Source: Polytrichum commune (Eukaryota > Streptophyta > Polytrichopsida > Polytrichales > Polytrichaceae). From it: a stretch of DNA of 64,000 nt. The stretch lies in NCBI GenBank assembly GCA_950295325.1, contig OX485809.1, positions 29,652,144 through 29,716,143 of the forward strand. Direction: 5' to 3'. The translations under genes and the position numbers were made by a program. Positions 45,270 to 55,703 of this stretch are shown piece by piece; within the stretch, counting starts at the first letter, position 1, and every line of letters starts with the position of its first letter. The notes under the pieces were generated by a model. It did no database searches. It had not been told where the DNA came from and was given only the letters and a program-made list of their open reading frames with translations.

Positions 45270-47385
45270 GTGTTGGATGAATGATGTTATTAATAAAAAA
45301 GTGCCAAGAATATAATTCCACCCAAATTTCTAAGTGTTAGCCTGAATGTATGAATAATAATAAGTGAATATACTTGCTTGTTTGGACCCTTTAAAATACA
45401 ATTAACTTTCTCTAGGGTCATGGAATTGACCCACATGGCTAAATAAATATATGAAAGTGTTTCACTTAATTAAATTATGCATTTGAAGGATGCATATCTT
45501 TTAGACATCGCCACTTCTGCCATGGTTAGTGAAAAATGAAAGTATTCACTTGGTATGATGAATTCACATAAGTGTGAACTAATTTCATGATTTTTAAAAT
45601 AATTTTAGCAATGGGTTCTACCAATTTCATTTGAACCACGAACAAAGTTCATTATGTAGACAACCAATTTAACTTTAACTTTCAACCAAAATTCACATTT
45701 TCACAACTTCACAAAATCATTTTTTTGAATTATATAGCTTTATTTCGCAAAGAACAATGCATCATGTATAAGATTCTCCTAATCGCTCCCCACGACTAGT
45801 TCTACCAAAATTTCTATTGATCTCTCTTATCCAACCTTGCATCATGTCTGCCATGAATTTGTATGTCATCATCAATGTGAAGGTGTAATCGTTTATAATT
45901 ATGATTTGAGTGTTTCCCTATTTGCTTATACCTAATCTACTTAGATTGGTATGAAGTACACTATGACAAGGTATCTTAGTTCTAAAAGCATGGATAGGAT
46001 GAAAAATGTTTTAGTTTACTTGACAACTTTTCATGGGTGTCATTTAACATCATAACTACAGATAAAAATAAAACTCCTTATCCTCGAATGATGGCTTCCA
46101 TCCATTCCAACTTGACTTCATCCGTCGTACTCGAATTACCTTAAGATTTCAATTCCATTGCTAAATGAGAATGTTTTCTTTGTAAGTTATGGTTTCGAAG
46201 TTTCCACATTTTCACCTTGCATGATGATTGGTATAATTTCAAATCCTTGATAAGTTTGGTTCTCCCTAACTCCTGACTTCATACGTCCTTGTTCTAATTG
46301 TTAAATTTGCTAGATATTTATGAGTTTGTAATTGTGGTACATCTCCTCACTCCTCTTGTTCGGATTTCCTATCTCATTTTGCTTCACCTCTTTCCTTGTC
46401 AAAATTTCGGTAAGTAATTATTTTGTTCGGTTTCCCTATTTTTACTTGGGTTGATTTTTCAATCATTCATACTTTCTTTAAATATCATAGCATTTGGTCA
46501 TTCCCGGCAATCCAAGTATTTTGTTATATCTCTAGGTCTAAATCTTTTCTCATGTTGCACATGCTTTTATGATTCTTTTCACTTTTGTTGATAACTCAAT
46601 TTTCATGTGTTTTCTTGATTTAAGTATCTTTGTAATATCCAAGTTTCACATACTCCATGAATCAAGTATTTTTGCTTTATCTCTAAGTTTCACATAATTT
46701 CATGATTCAAGCCTTTTGCTTTTGGTTGACCCCTCGGTCACTTCCACTATATTCTAATTTGTTTCGACCTTTCGGTCTTTTGAAACTATCTTCTTCTAGA
46801 ATCCTAGTGTTTGGTTAAGCCTTCAAGATGGTCTTCAAGAAGTCTTCAAAAGAGTCTTCGAATAGGTCTTGAAAATAATGCGCTCCCAATAGGCTTCCAC
46901 GACACTCACATGAGTTGTTCATTTGTAAATGAGGTATCTAAGGGGCCTCATGTGCCCTCTTATATAGGTTCCACTATCTAGGAATTTCTTAATGTGGTGG
47001 TTACGCCTTTTTCCCTATTACCAAATGTTCCAATTTCTTAATTTAGAGTACGAATGTTCACATTGTCTAAATTTAGACCACTTGATTTTTTTGGTGATAG
47101 ACATGTGTTTAATTCATATGTAGTCTCGAGGGACATGTGGTTGGTTTTAACCACATGCCTAGATGTGCCACGGGATTTGGTTGCATCCCGTGTAATCCCA
47201 TCCATCCAAAATTGGTTACATTCATTGGCAATTATTCAAAAACGGTTGAGATGGTTGAGGCCGCCCAACGGTGGTCATATCAATCACATATTGTTTCATC
47301 CCCCTAATGTCATCTAAGTCTATTTACTAATTAATCTTAGGTTGCTCGTTATGTTTATTAATTTCTAGTTTGGTTCATGTGATCT
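45270..47385. other. T-rich intergenic sequence, no gene seen
   Basis: It has loose repeats of 'AAGTTTCACATA.T.CATGA.TCAAG' (about 46640-46715). A plus-strand TATA-like CTTATATAGG lies near 46960. Possibly an old LTR, but no ends could be defined. Confidence 0.4.
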
Positions 47386-47386
47386 C

Positions 47387-47695
47387 GTGGGTCGCTGGCT
47401 CCTGGTCCTCTCACACGTGGCACCCTACCTTGTCTTTGTAGGCTCTCATTCCCTTCGTCCTCGTGCTCCCAAGCTTCTTATCTTCTTGAACGGCCATGAG
47501 TCCCTTTGTCCTCGGGCTCCCATGCTTCTTCTCTTCGTGACTAGCCCTCGGTCCCAGCTAGGTGATGCTTGCTCAGGCTCCGGGCCCCGCTGCCTATGCG
47601 GTGCTACTCCCGCTCCAATCCTTGGCCCTGCTCCCGGCTCCACCTGCTCTCAAGCTCCTTGGTCTCGCTCTCATGTGTACAATGTGAGCTAGGAG
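47387..47695. repeat. GC-rich island with 51-bp duplication
   Basis: The segment is far more GC-rich than its surroundings. It has two copies of about 51 bp (47446-47497 and 47498-47549) sharing 'CCTTCGTCCTCGTGCTCCC'/'CCTTTGTCCTCGGGCTCCC' and then GCTTCTT. The Pro/Ser/Arg-rich ORFs on both strands are a result of composition. Confidence 0.6.
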
Positions 47696-48379
47696 GGCTC
47701 CACATTCTTCCCACTAGGTAAGGCTCACAAGGCACATTTTTCAACATCTATATGAAGTAATGAATCTTGAGAAGCAAGTCCACCCTCTATGTGCCTAGAT
47801 CATATCATAGCCCATGAGACATACCATTTCTTCCATGCCCTACCCTTTAAACTTGGTCCCACATGTTTCATCAAACGATGTGGGACATCTAGAACTCAAG
47901 AATTTGAGTACACATGGTGAAGTGGGTTGCAAACAATGCTCAATGTACAACACAAGGTACATGTCACATGTAAATTACATGTCACATGTACAAATTAAAT
48001 CGCTCATTTTTTTTTGTAAAAATTGTTGTTAAATGTGTCCATATAGGAGAAAGAGCACCAAATCCCACCAGCCTCCATATCTATTGCATTATCACCCCTA
48101 CTGCTTACCTCCCATGTATATTCTCCTTCAATAGTGCATCATCCCTTTACACGGTCATACCCACACTAATTTGTGCAATTAGGTTGCCCCACGCCAAGGT
48201 AGAAAAAATGGGAAATAATGATGAAAATAAGTTAATCCAGCCAAAAAGAGTGGTTGAAATTTTGTGCAATATTTTCCAGGAAATGATGAGGAATGCAAGG
48301 TGTTTCGCAATTTTATTCTTTGTAAACAATTACTTACGCTTTCCCCAAGAGGTAAATAAGTCATACCCATTACTTGCCA

Positions 48380-48650
48380 AGTGAGTCTCCCTAATTTGAG
48401 CATCAAAATAACCTATTTTGCATACGCATACACCCAAAATAGTTAACTCAATGACACCCATAAGTGATCCCAAGTGGTGTGAAACAAGACCTATCCAGCC
48501 CATCACTGCATCAGCCTATCATTGCATCCTTTTTGGGCCAACACTTTTACATTTAGTCATGTTGGGTCCACACAAGAATCATCCCACTCATAGTCTAGTG
48601 CCCATTCTTTGTTCACCGTTCTCCGTTTTCCTACCTTAGTGTTTACCTAC
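48380..48650 (+). repeat. Dispersed repeat R5, uninterrupted copy
   Basis: GTCTCCCTAATTTGAGCATC, 'CCTATTTTGCATACGCATAC' and 'TTAACTCAATG.CACCCATAA' match both sides of the MITE-interrupted copy at 16.55-17.24 kb. It continues with CATTGCATCCTTTTTGGGCC and the shared end 'CTCCGTTTTCCTACCTTA'. Confidence 0.8.
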
Positions 48651-48689
48651 CATGTATATTCTCCTTCAATAACGCATCATCTTTTGTAA

Positions 48690-49030
48690 ATTGTCACACA
48701 CAAGCCAAGAGCCACGACTATGAAATTATGAGCGCTCAAAAGAATTGTCCAAAGGCCGTCCCAAGAAACTTTCAAAATCATGTAGTATGGTCACGGACTC
48801 TCAAGTGTAGTGTGTCATATGTGACCGGGTCCTCAATTAAACGCCATCTCAATGAATATGTATTTATGCATGGTCCTCACACATGATAAAATACACTAAA
48901 TCAATGGTTGTGAGATTTCAAAGTGCCATGGACTCCTGGTTTTGTGAAAATATTCCAAGTGTGCATGAAACATGATCCATTCGATGCCATGTAGGAATCT
49001 ATGTATACTTTACATCCATCTTGCTTACTT
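48690..49030 (+). mobile_element. Diverged M1 MITE copy
   Basis: It contains 'GTCACACACAAGCCAAGAGCC', 'AAAGGCCGTCCCAAGAAACT', 'GGTCACGGACTCTCAAGTGT', 'ATGAAACATGATCCATTCGA' and 'TACTTTACATCCATCTTGC'. The terminal inverted repeats are eroded. A more decayed copy may lie at about 49550-49870. Confidence 0.7.
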
Positions 49031-51030
49031 ACTAAATGGAAGTGAACATATACATTGGATTTAAGACCTTGAAGATGAAGTGCACTCAATATGGGATTTG
49101 TGGATAAGTGGCCTTCAAAAATGCAAGGGCAATGGTTTTTCCGAAATTGGGCAGGCATGCAACAATTTTCGGTTGGGTCCAGAAAATCATGATTTTCTGG
49201 ATGGGCGGTTGATCCTGCCCGAATATTCCTCCCCAAAAAAGTTTGTGGGGGGGGGGGGGGGACTTAACATCCTCCCAAACCTATGTGTTCACAAAATATA
49301 AGTTTATATGAATACATAGAAACCATTATAGATGACTATCAAAATGGACCTCTAACCACCACATGATTGGCCAAAGTTGGTGGTCTTTTGTGTTTCATGT
49401 GCATATGATTAATATCTTTGAACTTTGGCTTGCTTAATGTACCATCGTATGCTTTTGTTAATATAGTGGTAATAAGATGAATATGAAAGTTGTCAAAAGT
49501 TGTCGCTACATTTAAGAACACATATCTTTACACGACTGGATACTCAACTGTATGCTATTTCATTGCCATCCTACTCATGTGGACCTTTATGCACAATAAG
49601 ATGTAATAAGTTGAGGGTTGTGAAATTTAAATGAAATGCTAGGGTATCCCAGTTTTTAGACCAATTTTTAAAGATGTTTTTGACACATAATATGGCCCTT
49701 TTCAATTTGTGCCAAAAAAAAACCACATAATATGGCACACAATGATGGCCATTTCCATTTCATGCCATGCTTGGATACGTGTAGGTTTTCATTCATTCAA
49801 AATTCCCTGGTCCCTTAGGCCCTCAACTCTAATGTGAAGTGAAGTGAACCATATTAGCATTGTCACTCATACACCTAAACCAAGGCTTTAAAACCAATCT
49901 CATGGGAACTTGGAGGTTTTGATGATCAAGGCCACAACAATGCAACAATGGGTGACGATCCTAAGACTTGAATCTTGGCCCACTCATAAATTTGGTGCAC
50001 TCTCGCATTGCAACCCACCCAATCATAGTGGGTTTATATGAACAAAGTAGATATTTTCAACCAGCCATGTGGGAGCTTGGGTATGTCCTTCAAGGAGAAT
50101 TGGTGTAGGCCGACTTATTCATACTATTCACCTTTGATGAAACACAATATTCTTCAATGTCCCTCTAATTCCTCGATGTAATGTTGGGATTACATATAGA
50201 ATATGACCAACTCAGAGATAAATCAACACCATGATTAAAAAATGTGACACAATAGGGTCGTCTTTTTCCTCTATTAGGATGTCACCCGCAGTTTGTCACT
50301 TTCCACATGAATTATGTAAATCGGTAGTTATTCTTATTCATAATGTATTTAAAGTACATGGGGTGTCTAGGGGGTGTGCTATTTCACGAGCACACTAACA
50401 CAAGGGTGTTGATGTTAGACCCCTTGGTTATAGGTTTTATAAGGGTCAAATGCTCACCCATAGGGTTCATAGGTTTTTGAGCAGGGGTGCCCAAAATAAT
50501 TTCAAGGATGCGTGAAATGCTCAACCTACAAAAGTGTATGATGCCAAAATATTATTGAAGCCCCATTGATGTGTGGGTGCCACATTGTCTCGATGAATGA
50601 ATCCAATCAATTTGTTGTACACAAGTTTTTTGATATTATGTGTCTTTGTCTAAGACATACTCCAATGATATTTAAAAGAACATATGGCCAATATGCAATT
50701 GAAGCACATGATCACCAATACTATCATGTATTGCAGGGCACTAATGATGTTACTTTCCAAAGTAACTTCCTAAATTTATTATGATATACATGAATTTGGA
50801 GAATTGAAAGGCTCTTGAACCAACACATCCAAAACAAAACACCAAGACCGAGACCTCAATTCCTAAGGAGATTTGCAACATGCTTCTACATCCATTTGAT
50901 CTTCAAGGTCCAATTGGATTTTACATCACTTGTTTCTATAAGGATGACATCCACCTCCACACATTACTAAGCAACAGAGCCCAACATTTTCCTTTTAAAT
51001 TGCACCCATACCCAGACCATGCCCATCAGC
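49031..51030. other. Intergenic sequence, no gene seen
   Basis: It includes a 15-base poly(G) (49247-49261) preceded by a short foldback around CAGAAAATCATGATTTTCTG (49180-49199). No coding frame supported. Confidence 0.5.
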
Positions 51031-51033
51031 AAC

Positions 51034-51160
51034 GACCTATGCCCACCCATGCCCACCCATAGCATGACATGTGCGCACCCATGCCCACCCATGCCCACAC
51101 ATAGCATGACATGTGCCCACCCGTGCCCACCCATGCCCACCCATGCTATTCAAATTGCGC
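51034..51160. repeat. CCCACCCATG minisatellite, left block
   Basis: Repeats of GCCCACCCAT separated by AGCATGACATGTG units. A similar block lies on the other side of the hAT fragment. Confidence 0.85.
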
Positions 51161-51197
51161 CCATGTATTCAAAAATTGTGTAATGTGTGTTACTCGC

Positions 51198-51478
51198 CTA
51201 CACCAAGTCTTGGTTGGATCGGACAAATAAAAGGTTGTTCACTATCGCTGGCTTCAGCCCGGAGCGCTTCTTGGTTAGCGTATTCCCTGCATCCGAGAAG
51301 TTTGACTCCAATTTGGAGTTGGATGCAGGGACGCACAAAACCGAACGCGCCACGCGCGACATGATGGGGAATGTGGGGGCTCCTTTCAGCTTCCACCACA
51401 AGAGAATATTGAATTTAGCAGTGGTATCCCGATTCATTGGCAATGCTAAGCTCACCGTTGCAATGATCTCATGATCAC
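51198..51478 (-). pseudogene. hAT transposase C-terminal (dimerisation) fragment
   Basis: The minus-strand frame reads WWKLKGAPTFPIMSRVARSV, then LCVPASNSKLESNFSDAGNT, LTKKRSGLKPAIVNNLLFVR, and ends SNQDLV before a stop. From family knowledge 'FP.....AR..L.VPAS....E..FS.AG......R..L' is the hAT C-terminal dimerisation domain; here the usual ERxFS is ESNFS. It is GC-richer than its surroundings and less decayed than the 30-kb relic. The domain is isolated: upstream it runs into minisatellite sequence. Confidence 0.88.
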
Positions 51479-51641
51479 CCATGCCCACCCATGAACAATA
51501 ATATCGCACCCTTGCCCACCCATTCCCACCCATGAACAATAATATTGCAGCCATGCCCACCCATGCCCACCCATGAACAATAATATCGCACCCATGCCCA
51601 CCCAAAACCCATGGGCATGGGTGGGTATGGGCACCCAATGT
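51475..51641. repeat. CCCACCCATG minisatellite, right block, about 41-bp higher-order unit
   Basis: Three units contain GAACAATAATATCGCACCC followed by two or three GCCCACCCAT motifs. A final inverted piece (CATGGGCATGGGTGGGTATG) creates a small hairpin. Confidence 0.85.
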
Positions 51642-52939
51642 AGGGCTCTGCTAAGCAATATCTTATAACCAAGGTATTAGAACGTAATTGGTGAAAATAC
51701 CCAATAATTATGTTTCAAACAAGTTCAAATCAGTTTGAACAATATATTACTATAATGAATACATGTGATAAGATATAAATAAAATCATATTAACATTTAA
51801 ATATATTTTTCCTTCTCACTTTTGAGGAATTTTGGATTCTTGACCATAGTCGCGACTTTCAAATGGAGTTTCATCATCATCATCATCATATGTCGTTGAG
51901 GTTTAGTCCCAAGTTAGTGGCCAACAACACATCCACATTCATCGGTTGCTTTATGAACCCGGGGAGATCACTGGGCGAAAATCGTAGAACCACGTGCGAT
52001 AAAAAATAGGGTCCAATATATTCATTGTAGGTAAATTTTGTAAAAAACTTACATATAATATAGGGGGTTTGAAAATAATGAAAAAGGATTACATGTAAAA
52101 TACCATCACATATAATGGCGTCTTTTATCTAGTCAGTACATGTAAAATAGCATGGAAACAATTATTAGGGGTAGCGGGTTTAGGATAGGGTATGTGCTAG
52201 TGGATGAAAAGAGGTAATTTTCGTTGGAAAAGCTTGGATGGATGACTTCGCATGCTAATTGGCTTCACCATTACTGAACCAAGGTATCCAAAACTAGTAG
52301 GGAAAATTTGAACACGTTGGGTAGTGGACGTTCCAAAGCTGGGAGGGAAAATTTCAACACGTTGGGTGATGGACGTTAGGATTTCTTAGGGTTTAGCGTT
52401 TTTGTGAAGTTCCTTCTTTGTTGCCGATGGTCTCTGGGTGTTGAGGAGGTACGTTTACGCTGCTGGAATGAGTTTACGCTGCCATGAATGAGGTCTGGAG
52501 GTCAAGATTCCCCTAAAACGATGGGTAAATCTCCTAAGTCTTGAATCTCAATTGGTTATTTCTGAAACTCAACCACTTCATCTGTAACCAGCGGCCGGTT
52601 TCCAGGGTTTTTTGTATCGCTTCTAATGTTTGTAATGAATGGATGTTTTGTTATTTGACGGAGAATTAGAGCACTGTGCTTGGAAAGAGGGCACTGAGAG
52701 GTGGAGTCCATTCATACCATTCGTGTCTACATTAGGAAAAGGTTTGCATTTTCAAATGTAGTTCCTAGAAGAATTTTTTTGCTCCTAAATGAGCAAGGGT
52801 TTGATTATGAACATCTGCATTGGTGACACACATGCATCTCGATATTAGAGTTTCAGAAATACACGAGACTCAGGAATATTTGTAGCAGTAATCTTCGACA
52901 TCCATACACTACTTACACATGTGGACTTTCCTGGGCTTG

Positions 52940-53050
52940 TGCAGATCGAATCTAAGGTTTAGGTTTCGAAGCAACTGCCGATAAAAGGTTCCTGGGGTTG
53001 TGCAGAATCTAAGGTTTAGGTTTCGAAGCAACTGCCGATAAAAGGAGAGG
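52940..53050. repeat. Tandem duplication, about 57 bp, two copies
   Basis: 'GTGCAGA..GAATCTAAGGTTT' followed by 'AGGTTTCGAAGCAACTGCCG' and 'ATAAAAGG' occurs twice in a row. The copies are nearly identical, so this is more recent than the other duplications in the window. Confidence 0.85.
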
Positions 53051-53530
53051 TAGTGAGCGATGTTCAAGGGAGGCAGATGATCCAGGGAGTTTATGTACCC
53101 GGTTGGTGAATGGACATTCTGAGGTATGAAATTCTTCAAAAGGAATAACTTCTATCTTGTTACAATTCTCAAATGACGCTTGGAAACATGCTTTTAGACA
53201 CATCTTAGAATGCGCATTACCCTCCTCGTACTTTGAGGGTAAATGCCCTGGTTGTTCCAGTTACAAAGACATTGAGGTTGAGGTTGAGGTGATTCCTTCT
53301 ATTGATGACATAGACTGCTCCATCTTAAAAAGAAATGGCATTTTATTCCTAGATCTTCTCCTGGTGGAGAGCATGAAGTAGAGGATTTCATGTTTACACC
53401 CGAATTTTAACAATCCATGATAAAGGAAAGGAATGTTACACTGGAGTTCACTATGTCAGATAAGCTTTGGGTTTTATATGAGACCTTGTTGCATGGAAAC
53501 TAGTCTCTGATGTAAGTTTGTGTAAATTGT

Positions 53531-54605
53531 GATGGCCGAAACAGCGGGTCCAAAGGACTGGTTGAAGGCGCAAAAGCGGAAAACAGTCCAGTTTCTCTTA
53601 AATCCCATTGAAGCCTCACGCAACCACCTCAATTCAGCTGTGCTCCTTCTTTGTAAGTATTGCCTATCTGGACCTCTAAAATGCTATGAGGTGGGATGGA
53701 TTACTGCATGTGTTATATTTGAGCTTATTGTAGAATGGTAAAATAACATATCAATAGATTTGGCAGTGGTTAGGGTTGAAGGTGTCTTTCCATCCATACA
53801 TTGTTCCAGTTGTCAGAAGCCAGGGTGCTTCTGGGAAAACCTATGTGTTCATGTCAAGCACAAAACAAATGTTTGCCTCGGGTAGTTTTGGTGGATGTTT
53901 TGGTAGGTAAGGTAGATGAGCCTTGTTCGGTTACAATTTGTTGTATGCCTTACTACTTGGATTTGCGAGGTTGAAGTTTCTGTGCGTCTGCAAATGTATG
54001 TGAAGAAGCCTGGATCAATCCTATAATTTTTTGGAGCTAATCTCGAATGGTTATGAATTATCAAAGTCCATTGACATAGAATTATGAACTATGTTAGCCA
54101 TAAGAAAGCCACATAGGTCCCCTCCTCCGAGTTTTGTTGGCTATTGAGCCTAGAATGGTTAACAATCTCTTAAAAAACACAAGTTTTTTTGGTGTCCGTT
54201 CCTAGATGTGCACCAAACCACCCATACTCCAATGTAGGCAGCTCTATTCGACTCACTGGATAAATTCTATCTCTTGAACCCAAAACTGGATGTATGATTA
54301 CTGTAGACACAATTTAAAATCTTGAACTCCTTGATAACCTGTTTTTTGATCGTTGATCCTTGCAGATCTGGGATTTCCTGAGTTCTGAATTGTGGGCTCT
54401 CTTCTCAATGGCAGCTTCAGCAGATGGTTCATCTTTTGAAAATTATGAGGAGGCTGGAAAATTGGTGAAAGTTGCTGCTCGTGATTGTGTGCCTGCAGAG
54501 TCAGGTTCCATCATTGAATTTCAATCTCGGACCGGTGTAGAGGTTTGTTTCACTGGTCTCTTGTTCAACAAAGTTCCATACATGAAGAGTATGAAATCAG
54601 GTTAA
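53531..54605 (+). pseudogene. Captured gene fragment (two exon-like pieces), unidentified protein
   Basis: The first piece starts at ATG 53531 and reads MAETAGPKDWLKAQKRKTVQ, then FLLNPIEASRNHLNSAVLLL, up to a GTAAGT donor (exon end near 53654). The second follows a CCTTGCAG acceptor (54366) and reads IWDFLSSELWALFSMAASAD, an acidic linker, then KVAARDCVPAESGSIIEFQS and RTGVEV. Codon-like composition and good splice signals suggest real protein-coding ancestry. I cannot name the family. The first donor leaves phase 1 while the second piece needs phase 0; joining them directly gives an early stop. So an exon is missing or the copy is dead. No further exon is evident before the element end. Confidence 0.55.
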
Positions 54606-55703
54606 AGGAAAAGTCTTAATTAGGTTTGGGCTTTGGGACTATTTGCGTGGACATCATAGAGTGTGGCTATAGTGTGTACGCACATGATCAAATTCGAATG
54701 TCCCTCCTACACCAAGTGCATCATTGGTAAGTCTTTTCTTTGCTTATTTTGCATTGTTGTGGAGTTATGTGGTGCTTTATGGAGTCCATGTGTTCCAACC
54801 CTAAACTGTACACGCCTTTATTTGTTACTAAATTCTAATTTCAAATGTGCAAGTCCAAATTGCCTTGTGCTTTAGGTTTTCCTTTGTTGCTTGGAGTGCT
54901 TGTGAAATTATGGGATGTGCTTCGTTTATTTTAAGTTCTCATCCTAGTTTCAATTTTGCATTGGCTGCAGATTTCAAGACTGAAGTTTGGCTACAAGATC
55001 TGTGGACATGGCATGTAGTTGTTGTAGAGTTTTGTTTGATATTTGCACATTAACATTATTTTTCTGTGATTAGCTTCAGTTTTTGTGGTTACCCTTGTAA
55101 ATTGCATTCTCAATTTTCTGGGATGTCAGCAAGCTGCATGTATATATTTGAGATTATACACTTTCCGGAAGTATAGGACTTATAGACCTTGTGAAATTGT
55201 AAATTCTGCAAACATAAACTACATTGTGTTGAGAAACACAAACTGACTTCTATATCATACTTGAATTTCATTTCAAAGTTTACAACAATGTTTAAATTCC
55301 ATACCTTTGCCTTAGGTTTATTGTTTTGATTCATTTCATGTAAGTTTAGCATTGTAGTTGAGCTTCACAATTTATGGTTGTAAGAAGAGAAATGTCCTTT
55401 ATGAAAAAGAATGTTGTGTATAGAACCCAAAAAAATGAAGTGTATTGGAGTATAGTCAAAAGAATTGGATACTTGGAGTATAAGAAAGAAAATTTAGTAT
55501 AAGTAAATTAGGGTGTTTTTTAATGATTCCTCAAAAAATTATAAGTACTGATAGGGTGTACTAAAATACAAGCATTTACCTTTATTTTGAAAAATACCAT
55601 ACCTTATAATCTTTTTTGCAAGGTAAATAGCCCCCCCAAAAATAGGTCCTGAACGCACGTGTATGCAAAATATAAGAGGGAGTGATCTCCCCGGGTTTAT
55701 GAA

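Larger units (their letters stand above)
51958..55695. mobile_element. 3.74-kb non-autonomous hAT-type element carrying gene-like exons
   Basis: The ends are CCCGGGGAGATCACT at 51958-51972 and its perfect inverse at 55681-55695. Subterminal ACCACGTGCG and CGCACGTG motifs are shared with the shorter MITEs. An exact 8-bp duplication TTTATGAA lies at 51950-51957 and 55696-55703. No transposase is readable inside. Instead there are exon-like segments (53531-53654 and 54366-54549) with splice-like borders, a local 57-bp duplication and an R3 repeat copy. The structure matches a Pack-TE, an element that captured host gene sequence. Confidence 0.85.

Noticed and set aside
47387-47692. Pro/Arg-rich 101-residue ORF
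   Set aside because: GC-rich island with ORFs on both strands and an internal duplication; no conserved motif.
53157-53381. 74-residue ORF with CPGC within the Pack-TE-like element
   Set aside because: No splice context links it to the exon-like pieces, and one CxxC is too little for a call. Possibly part of the captured sequence, but not claimable.
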